This document shows, piece by piece, positions 1 to 11,809 of a stretch of 64,000 nucleotides of DNA (within the stretch, counting starts at the first letter, position 1; every line of letters begins with the position of its first letter). The translations under genes and the position numbers were made by a program. The notes beneath the pieces are model-generated. The model made no database searches, was not told where the DNA came from, and saw only the letters and a program-made list of their open reading frames with translations. The stretch is from Garcia nutans (Eukaryota; Streptophyta; Magnoliopsida; Malpighiales; Euphorbiaceae), in the NCBI GenBank assembly GCA_947685225.1, contig CANTUV010000035.1, positions 8,377,501 through 8,441,500 of the forward strand, in the 5' to 3' direction.

Positions 1-68
1 TTTTATTTCATATCTCTTTTCATTTCAATATAGATTGCATTCTAATATTAAATTTGCTCAAAATTTGA

Positions 69-450
69 AGGTTTTCCAAGTCAAAAAGGGAATATGATCC
101 AATTGATTATGAATCAATTGACAAGACCGAATTTTGGGTGGTGGAAGATGATGAAGAAGCTGAACTTGATTATAATGAATTGGAAAATTTAATTCAAGAA
201 GAGTATCCAAAGGATGATGATGAACCTCTTAATGAAATCTCTCATGGTTTGTAATTGTTGATTTTTTTTATTATATTTAAATTAGTGCAATCAATTAAAT
301 AATGCATATTAATATATGTTTTACACAAATTAATTTTTAGATCAAGAGGAGAATCCAATTCAAGTTGGAGAAGAAGAAGACGATGACATTGAGCAAGATG
401 GAAATCTCGGTGTTAATTTAGATGATATTGATCTTAATATTAATGTTTAA
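69..450 (+). pseudogene. C-terminal fragment of a hAT-type transposase-like gene
   Basis: An open frame at about 81-246 reads KREYDPIDYESIDKTEFW and then an acidic stretch. The YDPIDYE..D.TEFWV pattern with an acidic tail is what I know from the extreme C-terminus of plant hAT-family transposase-like proteins (after the dimerisation domain). The exon ends at 246 before GT; an acceptor TTTTTAG at 340 restores the same frame (exon 341-450, ending in NINV and a TAA). A stop at 66-68 shows that the preceding exon must be joined by splicing near 70 or 80, or that the gene is broken there. Everything upstream lies outside the window. Whether it is a live domesticated gene or a dead transposon cannot be told. 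The assignment rests on a short motif, so it is moderately sure. Confidence 0.55.
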
Positions 451-2050
451 GACGTTAAGTATTTAGTTTCTTTACTTAATTATATAATTTATATGTTATC
501 ATGACATAGTTTTATAATATAATTTAGTTCATCCTTAATTTTATATTATACAAATTGGTCTCCCTTTTAGAATTTTTAATATTCTTATGCGTAATAGTGC
601 CGATTTTAAAAAAGTCAAAAATTCAGTTGAACCGATCCAACCAATAAAATCAGTGATTCAGTCGAGGTGCCGGTCCGATCTCCGATCCGATTATGAAAAC
701 ATTGGGTCTAAGGGATGCCCATGCTCTCTTATTGTCGGAAGCATTTTAATTGACATTGTTGTAAACAAACATTTTGTATGTTGTTTATATATAAACAAAC
801 ATTTTGTGTATTATATAAATATATATTTTATATGTGTATTAGAAAAAAGTTTGGAATGATATTGTGGGTATTATTATTTAATATATATATATATATATTA
901 ATTTCAAAGCTTAAATAATTTTAAATAAATAAAAATAAAAATAAAAATTATAAAAATTACAAAACTAGATCTAAATAAAATTTAAGTAAAAGCAACTTAA
1001 AAAATTAATCTAACAAAAAAAAATCAAATAAATAAATAGTATATTTATTATATTATTCAAGAAATAATTACATAAATAAAAAATACTAAAATAAATTGTA
1101 TTAAATAGTAATATGTATTAACCATTCATCTTCTCTCCCGATCAAAATCAGGTTTTTTTTTCGCTCTTCTCTTTTTCTTTGTTTCTACTTGTCTCAGTGA
1201 TTAATCTGTAGTTGGTTTGAAAATTAGCTTCTCCTTGCCTAGTTTTTTGCTCATGGTTATGGCTTCTAAAGCATTTTGTGAACTTTTGTTATATATATAT
1301 ATATTCTCGTCGTGTATCTTAGTATCAGTATCAGATAGAAATTTTATAATTATTAATAATCCATCATTAATTGGACTAGTTTAGCATGATGCATATATAT
1401 ATATATGTTGATTCTGTAAATCTGGAAATGAATTGTATACATTGGGCCAGCTGTTTATATTGTCGGCAAGGAAACTAAGGCATAAAATCAAAGACGATGG
1501 TAGATTATATATTTTTTAATTAACGATTAATCAATCCACTGATTAAAATTGATTAATTGATAATTAAACAGTTAATTATTAATTAAATTAAAAATTAAAT
1601 TAAATTAATTTTATTAACTGAATCAGTTTTATTAAAATATAGTTGATTGATATTGGTCGGTTAATTAAAATTTCGAGATCTTTGTCCACCCTCAACTTTT
1701 GCAGAATAGATATAGTTTTGATTGATTTGATTACTGTCATATTTTATAGATATAGTTATTTCTTACTCACAATAATATTAATTTTAATTTCTGCAGCAAC
1801 CTGCAGGAGCAATCAGCTTGTTTGGACTAATTTGGGTCGATTCAATCGGCTTCTTTGTGGTAGGCTTGTAGGGGGACGGCTTTGGCTGAAGCAGCTCGAA
1901 CCGACAAGTTGTAAGCTACAAAATACTCATGAAACGACAATGTTTCATGAAAAGCAACGACAAAGCGTTTGAGAAAATCTAAACAAAACCCAAAACCTCG
2001 GGAACATTCACGAGACGCTGCAGCCGTCACAGGCAACAACAGCAGCAATA
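451..2050. other. AT-rich intergenic DNA
   Basis: No convincing gene. It holds AT-rich simple sequence (for example TA runs near 880-898 and 1292-1304), inverted AATTAATT-type sequence at about 1510-1620, and a somewhat GC-richer piece near 600-730. Short open frames here have no recognisable motifs. Confidence 0.5.
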
Positions 2051-2054
2051 ACAG

Positions 2055-2062
2055 ACTATAAA
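2055..2062 (+). promoter_or_regulatory. Possible TATA box of the ecdysoneless-like gene
   Basis: CTATAAAA lies about 50 bases upstream of the ATG at 2113. That would give a very short leader. It is the only TATA-like word at a suitable place in the otherwise GC-rich 1980-2110 stretch. Motif match only. Confidence 0.35.
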
Positions 2063-5048
2063 ACCACCGTCGCCAGTCGCCATCCCTCCGGCCACCGAAA
2101 GCAGACAGAACAATGGCGACGCAACCTCCGTTAAGCACTGACTCCTTCACTTCCATCTTCTCGCAAACTCACTCTCGTATCCCAGACGACACCGTTTTCT
2201 TCGCAATTTTCCCAGACTCCTCTCTCTCCGATTCTCTCTCTTCTTCTTCTCCTTCTCCTTCACTGTCCCTCCAATCCCTTTACCTCGAAATCCTTCACTT
2301 TCTCTCTCATTACACTTCCTCTTACATATGGCAACATGAACCTTTCTCTCTTTCTATCTCCTCTTTCTCTTCTCCTTCTTGCCTCTGCTCTCCTAAATCT
2401 CCTCTTCCTCACCTCCGCGGCAATCTCCGGTTCGGCGACAATATTGAAGATGAATGGTTTACCGCTTTTCTCTTCTTCCTTATCTCCGGTCAATTTCCTT
2501 CGCTTTCCATTCGAGTTTGAGACAACGACGGTGAGTTCCTTCTTATTGAAGCAGCTTTTCACCTGCCTTGCTGGCTTGACCCTGAGACTAATAGTAATCG
2601 GGTCTTTATTCGCCGTGGCGATTTACATATTGTTCCCAAAAGCCAGTTATTTAACCCAAGTTTAATCCTTTCATTGAAATTTTTGGTTCACTATGAAAGT
2701 GAATCGCGAGCGGCGGAGTCTATTCAAAAAGCGGTGAAGAATCGGATTTCCGATTATCCAGAAAAAGCGAGACAGAATGTTCATCAGTTAAGGGTTAGAG
2801 TTCCAATATCAGTTGCACAAGTTCTAAAGCATGAGCCTTGTTTGATCTCTTTAGCAGTGGAAGGGTTTTACGATAGAGATATTGATACAATGAAGTATGC
2901 TGCGAAAATGGACAAGTTTCTGAGAAGAGGAAAAGAGGAGGAATTGGTTTGTGTGAGTGTTAAGATATCTAGGGCCATGTTTGCGCAGTTAATGCAGCAG
3001 AAATTTCAGGCGCAGTGCTATCCTATGCCGGTTAGAGGAGATGACATGGGACCCTATTTGGAGGCGGAGTTGGGGATGAAGATTGCTTGTGGGTTTGAAA
3101 TGATGTATCAGATGAGGAAGAAGGAGGGAGAAGAAGGGAAAGGGAGCACTTGGAATAATTATAAGGAGACTTTGGAAAGGAGCGGCTACTTTGAAGGATT
3201 GTTGCCGGGCTCCATGGAGTATAGGAGGTTGATGGAGAAGGCTGAGGAATATTACTGGAATAGTTCTTTATTTTCAAGGACCAGGTACTTTTTACATCAG
3301 CATTTTTTTTTCAATTATGTTGGTTACAATAACTTGCTTTGGTTTGTTAAAGAATTGGGGGTTAAGGAGCCAATGATTGACTGGCAGTACTTGCTAGGCA
3401 TTAGGGGGTACAAGTGAATTTGTCAAGTGGAGCTAAATGGGAAATGCAAATTTATTGGAATTCAAAGAAATTATATGATTTTAGAATCAAAATTACATAA
3501 TTGATAACTGATTTCAGATGTTTCAAATATGGGATGGAGTTTCTTTTTCCCCTTACCCATTTTTATCTCTCTGCAATAGTTGGAGTGAGATTTAAATCCA
3601 TAACCTACTATTTGGGGGCTCACCATATTGGCCACCTTGCAAAATCAATGTTTTAATGGCTATATGAAACCATTTTCCTTGAGGGAATTTACATATATTG
3701 GATATATACGGTGATGTTTTTTTCTTCTTTGAACATTTGTATTCCCTTCTTTATCATTGTTTTATTTAAACTGAAGTAGTGGTGCTATCATTTTAGTGAA
3801 ATTATGAGTGCTTCAGTGAGACGAATTGATGAGATTCTTGCTATACCACATTCAGCTGACGATTTCCAGAATCAAGAGGTTCCTCCTTCTGATGATGATT
3901 CTTGGCTTTACAATGGAGAGGATGAGTTGAATGCTGCTCTTCAAGAGAGACAAAAGGAAATGGATCTTTATAATGCTAAACATAAGAAGAAACAAAAGTT
4001 GAAAGAGCCACGGGATAAGGGTCCTTCATCTGATGCTGACTTGGATGATTTTGATCTTGGTGATATTGCAAAAAGTATGCAGGCTTTTGTGGACAAGGTG
4101 TCAAGCTACAAGGGAGCTGAGGTCCCCAAAAACAGGTTTGTGCATGATCTGTTAAGATCAAGATTTCTGTAATTTTACTCTTGATTTATGTTTAAATTGT
4201 AAATCTAAAAATGACAACCGTCGCACTTGCTTTGTTTGGGCCTGGCTGTACCAGTATGTATGAGTTCAGCATTACCATATCTTGAACTCCTCATTCTCGC
4301 TTGAGCTAACTTCAGTTGGTGACTACTTAATGTCTTAATCATTATCTTGATCTCTTGGCTGTTTAGATTTTCTAGTTTTGCCAGGTCTTCACTTTCATTT
4401 CTCATTCTGTTTCTTGTTTGAGGTTTTGCAAATAGGGATCATATAGTTATAACATAACTACTGGAAACCCATTTTTTAGGTACTCACCACAAGCTCGATC
4501 TTTTAGACTCTGGTATTAGAGACAAGTGGACTAAAAGTCTATAAAATTTGAACCCTAGGCTCCTTGATATTATGATTAAGATTTCAGCACGAGATAGAGG
4601 CGGGCCAATTCTCATCTATGCTTCATTTCTAGAGGGTTTTAATGCAGTTGAAATACAAAATAGCTTCAAACCATCTTAAAAATTGACCAAAAAAATAATT
4701 TGATTATATACATAAATGGTTGGTTTGAAAAAATGTCTTAGAAAATTTCAGTTTAGCTTGGGAATTAACATCAAACCAGACCTTGCATAGCCCTCGTTAG
4801 AGCTATGACTCCTTAAAGTCATGGCAATAGTTTGTTAGTAACCTATTCGGAGTTAAGATCTTCTATGGTAAATTTGGTGAAGATGTTCTTTGAAGCAAGA
4901 TATATTTGTTGTCTTTTACAAATAATTGTTTTTTCTTTTCTCCTCTTTAATTTGGCTTCATGTGATGAGTTCCAATTTTTAGCACAAAATATTGTATGAT
5001 CTAAGATATCAACTTCTATAATGTCCTTTTTTTTATTTTTGTTATTTT

Positions 5049-5074
5049 GTGTGTGGGTGTGTGTGTGTGTGTGT
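5049..5074. repeat. TG microsatellite in ECD intron 2
   Basis: A run of about a dozen GT units, slightly interrupted at its left end, inside the 4136-5129 intron. The rest of that intron holds nothing recognisable. Confidence 0.8.
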
Positions 5075-5339
5075 GGATATTAGTTGGAAAAGCAACTGGC
5101 TCTTTACGTGCTTTGTTACTATTTTGAAGTAACCTGAAAGAATTGGACCTCGATGTGGACCGTTTCTTAAAGGACATGGGATCAGTGATGAAGCGTCAAG
5201 GCCCTCAAGATGATGCTATTGATGCTAAGATTGACGAAGCATCCTCATCTGACATGGATTTTTGTAAGTTAGTGTGTTTCCTATAAAGTGCAACTCTACT
5301 TAGAAATGAAAATCAATTTTTTTCTTGTTCACTTTGATT

Positions 5340-6720
5340 GGCTAACTCCGCCTATACATGAGTTTTTTGTGTATGGCCAGTCCCAAGCCCAGGTAAAGGA
5401 GGAGGTTTGTGGTAAGTGACAGCCAGCGTAAAATTTTTGTCACATCTCATGATATAGATTCTAATGATAATATCGTTGGGGTGTTCCCTACTTGCAACGG
5501 GCTACATCAGAGCCCCGATGTGGTGAAGAATAAGCAAGAGTGTAGGGTGTTTTTCAAATGCGACGCATCATGCCGGTGCCCGTATGTGGCGCATAACAAA
5601 TAAGAATTCTCACATCAAGAAAGGGTGTGAGTAAAGAAGTTAGTCCAAAATACAAGTAATGCGAGAGATAAATATTATTCAAGGATGAGTTGGTCAAAGC
5701 TGAAGGGTGGGAGACAGATGTGAGTATGTCATCCAATAATATGTGGATAGGTATGCCCACAACAATCAAATGAGTAGCTAGAAAGGTTCTTGAAAAATCT
5801 AAATGGTGTGGACGTCTCTCGAAGGAGTCTTGGTGGTGGAATAAGTGCAAAAAGCGGTAAGAAGTAAAAGAGAATGGTATAAGAGTTTGTCCAAGTGTAG
5901 CAACAACGATGCTTTTGAGCAGTACAAACAAGCAAAAAAAAAAAAGATGCTACAAAGGCAATTAGTCAAGTAAGAGCTCAATCTTTAGAGAGTCTATGAG
6001 AAACTTGGAACAAAGGAAGGAGAAAAAACTGTCTATAAATTGGCTAAAATAAGAGAAAGAAAATGCCGTGATTTATACCAAGTCAAGTGCATTAAAGATA
6101 AAAAGAAAAGAGTTTTGGTTCAAAAAGAGGATACTAAAGAATGATAGAAAAGCTATTTTGAGGATCTTTTTAATAGTAATCATAGTGGTAAAATTGAGGG
6201 GTTAGATGATAGGCCCGAGAAAAATGTAAAGTACACTAGACGGATTAAATTTTCTGAAGTTAAGGAAGCTTTGAAGAGAATGAAAATTAGTAAAACTTGT
6301 GGATCAGATGAAATACCTATTGAGGTTTGAAAAGTTTAGGAGATATAGGAGTTGCATGGTTGACAACTTTGTTCAATAATATCCTAAGTAATAAGAAAAT
6401 GCCTGATGAATGGAGACAAAGTAATTTGATACTTTTTTTAAGAACAAGAGAGATGTTCAGAATTGTTCAAATTATAGAGGTATAAAGCTTATGAACCACA
6501 CTATAAAACTATGGGAGAGAGTTGTAGAATACCGTTTGCGTCTAGATATTTATATTTCTGTAAATCAGTTTGGCTTTATGTCTGGTCGATCAACTATGGA
6601 AGCTATCTTTCTTTTTAGAGATTTTATGGAAAGTGTAATCATAGTCTGCTTTTTACTTGTAATGGATTTTTAATGGACTTTTCCAAGGGGCAGTATTTTC
6701 TTTATTGCCTTCCATTTTTT
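5340..6720 (+). mobile_element. Fragment of a plant L1-type LINE (reverse transcriptase relic)
   Basis: Read across frames, 5980-6690 gives a degenerate plant LINE ORF2: SYFEDLFN near 6150, then a K.GSDEIP-like block near 6290, MPDEWR near 6400, GIKLMNHTIKLWERVVE near 6480-6520 and NQFGFMSGRSTMEAI near 6565-6605. The last two are the characteristic reverse transcriptase blocks of plant L1 elements. The reading is broken by stops and frameshifts, and the homology stops at about 6690, before the YADD catalytic block, so it is truncated at the 3' side. The part from 5380 to 5600 resembles the sequence commonly found in front of such elements. It sits in intron 3 of the ECD gene in the same orientation. 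No poly(A) tail or target duplication was found. Confidence 0.75.
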
Positions 6721-7732
6721 CCTTTTTATATAGAGGATCTGATAAAAGTAAAATTTTCCTTGTACAAGGATGACATTTCTTACTCTCTCACATTCATTGG
6801 CACTTGTGTCCTTACTTGAACAAATTTGAAATCAGAATTTTGTTTTATTTTGCTGAAGTAAGAATGATATCTACTGATTCTTCTTTTGGGAGGTTAATTG
6901 TAATATTCCAAACTATACTCTAAAATTTTGGATTGATTATTGTTGAAATTGGATTAAATGATATAAAGTATATATTTATGTTTAAATAGTAAGTGAGGAA
7001 AAGAGAAGAGTGTATATGTTGTATATATAGAGATATATACAACATATACAAGTCAACTTATTAATGGTCAAAGGGGATATTTTAATTATTTTTAAAATGG
7101 AAATTTAAAATAAGTGGAAGATGATATTTTGGTTATTTATATTATTATATTATTAAAATTGCTTGGTTGAGATTTAAAGAAGGTTTTAGTGGTTAAGAGT
7201 GGCTAGCAAGTTGACTTTGCTCTTCTTTCTTCATCTTCTTCTTCTTCTTTCCTTGTTTGGCCGGCTATCTCCATAGTAAGAGAGAAAGAGAGATTTTGCT
7301 CATCCAAACTCAAGATTGAAGGGTGTTTCAAGTGATCAAGTTGGAAATTTAAGGGTTTTCATCACTTTTGGTAAGTTTTCCACTTGATTCTTTGGTTTTC
7401 TTTTAAGTTTGTGTTTTGAGTTTGGTGTTTGATTGTTGATGGTATGTGTATGTTGATTGTGGTGTATTTGAGAGTGTTTGGTTTAATTGATTTTGATTTT
7501 GGGGTTGGATTGAAGAGAAAGAGTTAGGTTTGGTGAAAGAGCAAGTATTGTGTTTTGTGTATGTGATGGTTGTGATTTGTGTTTGATGTATGTATTGAGT
7601 TGTTTTGGTGCTTTTGCAAGTTTATTATGGTTCATTGATGTGTTTGGTTAAGTTTGTTTGGAGTGGAAAATGGTAAAAGAAAGAGGCTTGTTAGTTGTGG
7701 TGTTGTTGTTGCCGGAATCATTATTTTTGGCC

Positions 7733-8020
7733 TGACACGCCCATGAACAAGGCCAAGTCTTTGGGCGTGTCAATGGTTCTGTTTTCTGGATGGGTGACAC
7801 GATCAGTGACACGCCAATGTCACTGAGCGTGTCATAGCTACTGTGATGTTGGTGGATTGACACGTCCAGTGACACGCCCATGTCACTAAGCGTGTCATAG
7901 TTACTGTGTTGAGGGAGGATTGACACGGCCAGTGACACGCCCATGTTACTGAGCGTGTCAAAGCTTTATGAGTTTAGGGCACGGTCAGGGACACGCCCGT
8001 GTTGTTGAGCATGTCATGTG
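7733..8020. repeat. Five tandem palindromic units (GACACGC ... GCGTGTC)
   Basis: Five imperfect units of roughly 60 bases, beginning near 7733, 7797, 7858, 7921 and 7977. Most contain GACACGCC and, 11 to 19 bases later, its inverted copy GCGTGTC, so each could fold into a hairpin of 7 to 9 base pairs. Changes in one arm are only partly matched in the other. The array lies within the putative LTR. Confidence 0.75.
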
Positions 8021-8560
8021 TAGAGTTTGCCCTAGTTGGTTCTTATCCATATTATCTCATGTGCATCTCTAAGTAAGTGTGTATCATCCCTTTTGGATTA
8101 GGTTTTGAAGAGATTGAGTTGCCCTAATCCAAGTGTTGAAGGATTCTTGGAAGAGGAGTTTGGTGTTGTGTGAGTTGCTCTTGAGGTAAGTACAAGCCTA
8201 CATGGTTGCATACATTTACATGACTTTAGGACTTAACACATTTGGTTGTAAATGTGTTAAATAATCTATTCCATTGTTGATACATTTGATTAATTTTATG
8301 ATTTGCATAATGTGAAAGATATGATGATCAATTAAAATGTATGTCCAATGCAATTAATTATGTATACTCTAATGTTGAGTTGTGAAGCCATTGTTGTTGG
8401 CTATAATGATGCAAATGAAATAATTGGGGCATGGTTGCCTAGATGATTATGAGAAAATGAGAATGGAATTGATAATGAAATAATAAAAAGAATTGTGTGC
8501 CTAATTTGTTATTCAATTTTTCAGAGTATTGTTGTTGGTGGCATGCCTAATAGTAACAAT

Positions 8561-8791
8561 CCCTTGAAGCTGGGTTGAGCTTGGTCCTTGAAGCCGAGTT
8601 GAGTTCAAATTTAGCATGCTTAACTCCCCTTGAAGCTTGGTTGGGCCTAGTCCTTGAAGCCTAATTGGGATGTTACAAACCCTTGAAGCTGGGTTGGGTT
8701 TGGTCCTTGAAGCCAAGTTGGGTTGATGCTTAGCATGCTTCGCTCCCCTTGAAGCTTGGTTGGGCCTAATCCTTGAAGCCTAGTTGGGATG
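8561..8791. repeat. Two-level tandem repeat (about 28-base unit within 119-base unit)
   Basis: Two copies of a unit of about 119 bases start at 8561 and 8680. Each is built from four subunits that begin CCTTGAAGC and continue with variants of TGGGTTGGG. Within the putative LTR; no coding meaning seen. Confidence 0.8.
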
Positions 8792-9207
8792 ATGATAAAT
8801 GTGATAATTGAACCAAAACATTAACTCTGAAAGTCGAATGACATATTAGTTTCTTTTGGGTCCATGTTTGTATTTGCTTAAATGTGAATCATCAATGTGA
8901 AACAATTGAATAATATAATGAAATATAATGTTATGAAATATGACATTTTTGAACATTGTTTCTATTGCTTGAAAGTATGACATTGGCATTACATTGAAGT
9001 ATATTGTCATCATAGTTTGTACCACTAAGCCTATGGCTTAGCGCGATTGTGGTTCATCGCGCAGGTGACAGAGTAGATCCGGTTGCACCGGAGAATTCAG
9101 CTTGACCGAGTCGAGTCTAGGCTTGTGAAGTGTTGATAGTGGACTTCAAAATCAGAGACGAACTGCCAAACATGTATAAACTTTATGTTTTGTAAATATT
9201 GATTTTG

Positions 9208-9233
9208 ATGTATATATATATATATATATATAT
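9208..9233. repeat. TA microsatellite
   Basis: About twelve TA units near the 3' part of the putative LTR. Confidence 0.8.
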
Positions 9234-10395
9234 GTAAATACCGCTACATTTTCCGCTGCTTAATAAATAAATGTTTTATCTATTATGTTTTATAATATAA
9301 CTTAAATGTTTTAAGTTTTCTCGTATTATTGCTAAAAGGAAAGATTTGTTTGTTTAGTATAAACCGTGACACCCCTGTATCTGATACACGTATATTACAT
9401 ATATGGTTGTATGTAGTGTGCGTATATGGGGTATAGGGTGTTACATTAATTAGGTTAAGCTCGTTAATGATTGTTAGAATTAAAAAAGATGATTGTAGTT
9501 TTGAGGTCAAATTTTCTGTTGGACTATAGACACTTCCACCTGGCTTTCTCACTTGTTCATCTTCATGCTATTTTGAAATAAAAATGCATGGCTCTTTCCA
9601 CATTTTTGTTTTCATTCGTGTGCTTGTGCTGTGCATGTTTGCAGATGATTCTGAAGATGGGAGTGATGTTATGGAACCTGCTGATGATAATGAGGATTGA
9701 GATGACACTTTCATGCATACCTATTCAGATGCTTTGAATGAGCTGAAGGACACCACTCTTAAGAAGAGCTTTATTCGTGCAAATGATCACCCCAACAAGA
9801 ATGAGGTGTTTTTCTTACTTTTTGCAGGCAGAAATATTTTGCCATCTGATAACATGCCGTGGTGCACAAGCAGATGCTGTCTTATAGAAGTTGTCTGACT
9901 TGTGAAAAGTGCTTTCTTCTAGTTTGTTTTAGTTCTGTGTGAAAACTTTTGAGTTCTACTGAATCACATTATCCCTTTAAGCCCATGTAACCATAAACAG
10001 TTAAGCACAAGCATGCCTGGTTCTTGGTGAGAGCATCATGTGTTTGCTGTGTTAACAAGCATCTGCACTGATTACATTCCAACTCCTAGATATCCCGGTG
10101 CTTTTTTAATTAAACTATGTTATGCATGAATGTGTTCTAATGCCAGGGGACATCAAATGTGAGAGAAGGCATGGATGAAGAATTCACTCCTGTAGACGTT
10201 GATGTTAACCTGGTGAAGAGCCTTCTGGATTCATTTTCTTCACAACAAGGACAAGCAGGTCCTGCATCCAATCTGCTCGGGCTCATGGGTCTAAAGCCTC
10301 CCAGAAGATGGCAACAGAGGCAAATGAAAACAATTGTCTCATCTTTTGTATTTCTAGTTGCAAAAAGGATTCATGATATTGATCTTGTAAAATAA

Positions 10396-11809
10396 CCTGC
10401 TTGCACAGTATCAGCATGGACTGAACCTCTTGCCTATTTTCTGTGTTTCCTCTTTTTTTATTTTATTTTATTTTATTTTTGTATTCATATTTTTGACCAG
10501 TGTGTCAAGTGACTGTAAATAACGGCTATAATATCCATAGAGTATTCCAGTTTATGTACTGTATTATTTAGGTCACTAGAAGTTGCTTATTTTTCCTTAC
10601 AGTAAATAAAATTTTAAGATGTTGCCTGCAGTAATCTTGGAGAACAATAATATGATATGGTTTCCTAGTGATTTGGCGTAGTTGTTGATTATAAAATTAT
10701 TTGATTTCTAGTTGGATGATCCTTCTTCTTCCTCAAATTAGTATAAAAATTCTCAGAAAAAAGAAACAGATACAAATTCTTCAAATTATGATTCTGTATT
10801 GTATATTATTTTTCAGTTTACATTTCCTAATAGGCAAGAATCAAAGTATGGTGAGACATAGAGAACTTTGTTCAAGCCAATAAAAGAAGCTCAAAAAAAA
10901 AGCAAGAAAAAAGACTAGAGGCAATCATATGCATATAGTCCAAGGAAACAACGACGAAACACTATGGCAAAGGCTATGGAATCTTTACTTGGTTATAGAA
11001 AAAGAAATGTCTATAATATTTTTGTTTTAGATAAAAGTCAAATGTTGTCTTTGTATCAAATTATTATTATTATTATTATTAGTCTCAAGATGAATTTTAT
11101 TTTTAAATACGATCTTATAATTTTATCTTTAAAGATTTTTGAAATATTTCAATTTTAAAAATAATTAAAACATTATTAAAGTAGAATATTAAATCAGATA
11201 TATAACTTTAATATCAACTAGCATTTCGGGGTCTTAAACTCTTAATGGTGTTCAAATATTTCATTTACAATTCTCCAAAAAAAAATAATTCATTTACAAA
11301 ATTAATAATTTTATAATTAAATTTTATTTTTTTTTGTTTATTTTTCATATTTTAATATTAAACTGTGTATTTATTAAAGATAATCAATATTAGCAGTGAT
11401 AATTTAATTTTATTCAGGTACAACTTTAAAATTTTAATTTTATTCTAAATTATCAACAATATTTTTAATAACAACAATAAAATCTTATTTTAATAATATT
11501 CGAATTTCTCTTTATAATTATAGATTTATAAGGTCATTATAAATAAAATAAATATTGAGTAAAAATCAAATTAAAGTCCAATTGAAATCAAATTAAAAAA
11601 AATGTTAATGATAAAATCAACTTTATAATTTTATTTAAATTCGTGGTTTTTATAATATCATATAAAGAATCTTTCTTAAACATATAATACCATATATTTT
11701 CCATATAATAATAATAGTGGTTGAGCTTATTCTGAAACTTCTTTTGAAACAGAAAGTTTTGCTTTGATTATTGACCCAAATGAAGGCAAATTCAAAGTCT
11801 CCTTTTCTC
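10396..11809. other. AT-rich intergenic DNA between the ECD and nicotinamidase genes
   Basis: The first few hundred bases are probably the 3' untranslated region and terminator of the ECD gene. From about 11050 it is very AT-rich with ATT repeats (11059-11081) and no motif-bearing frame. A W-box-like TTGACC lies at about 11771, some 40 bases upstream of the nicotinamidase TATA box. Confidence 0.5.

Larger units (their letters stand above)
6941..9445 (+). mobile_element. Apparent solo LTR of a long-LTR (probably Ty3/gypsy) retrotransposon
   Basis: The block starts TGTTGAAATT and ends GGGTGTTACA, so it has TG...CA ends and is 2.5 kb long. It has a TATA-rich stretch near 7005-7035, a CT-rich leader-like stretch at 7220-7290, a hairpin-unit array at 7733-8020 and a tandem repeat at 8561-8791, and no coding capacity. 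A second block at 41376-43975 has the same plan and similar ends. Long LTRs with this plan are typical of plant chromoviruses such as Tekay/Del; that family assignment is inference. The flanking five bases (ATTAT and TTAAT) do not match, so the exact ends or a clean solo-LTR origin are not proven. It lies in ECD intron 3, between the LINE fragment and exon 4. Confidence 0.55.
2113..10395 (+). pseudogene. Ecdysoneless/SGT1-family (ECD) gene with two in-frame stop codons
   Basis: Five exons fit one frame: 2113-3284, 3797-4135, 5130-5263, 9645-9805 and 10147-10395, all with GT/AG introns and matching phases, about 684 codons. Family marks: FGDNIEDEWF (107-116), DNDGEFLLIEAAFHLP just after codon 136, the SGYFEGLLPGS block, then EVPPSDDDSWLYNGEDEL and an acidic C-terminus ending in GPASNLLGLMG. 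These are hallmarks of plant ecdysoneless homologues (SGT1-like, not the SGT1 co-chaperone); animal and yeast members act in transcription and pre-mRNA splicing. Two in-frame TGA codons break it: 2518-2520, where the family has Trp (IRVWDNDGE), and 9698-9700 in the acidic region. Otherwise the frame is clean over 8 kb. The last exon may also carry a one-base insertion near 10304, giving an atypical tail. Intron 3 (4.4 kb) contains retroelements. It is either a young pseudogene or an intact gene hit by sequence errors; the family call itself is secure. Confidence 0.85.

Noticed and set aside
587..859. 90-residue open frame
   Set aside because: No family motif, low-complexity TA-derived second half, and no splice or promoter context.
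2260..2562. Minus-strand frame of 100 residues rich in Arg and Glu
   Set aside because: Antisense of the Ser/Pro-rich start of the ECD gene; no support.
7733..8020. CRISPR-like array
   Set aside because: Units are imperfect, contiguous palindromic repeats without unique spacers, in a plant retroelement LTR.
6936..9450. Target-site duplication for the LTR block at 6941-9445
   Set aside because: ATTAT and TTAAT do not match; I report the block without claiming a duplication.
2518..9700. Recoding (readthrough or selenocysteine) of the two TGA codons in the ECD gene
   Set aside because: Land plants lack the selenocysteine pathway, neither TGA is followed by the CTA context that favours readthrough, and the positions differ (a Trp codon and an acidic linker). 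Mutation or sequence error is simpler.
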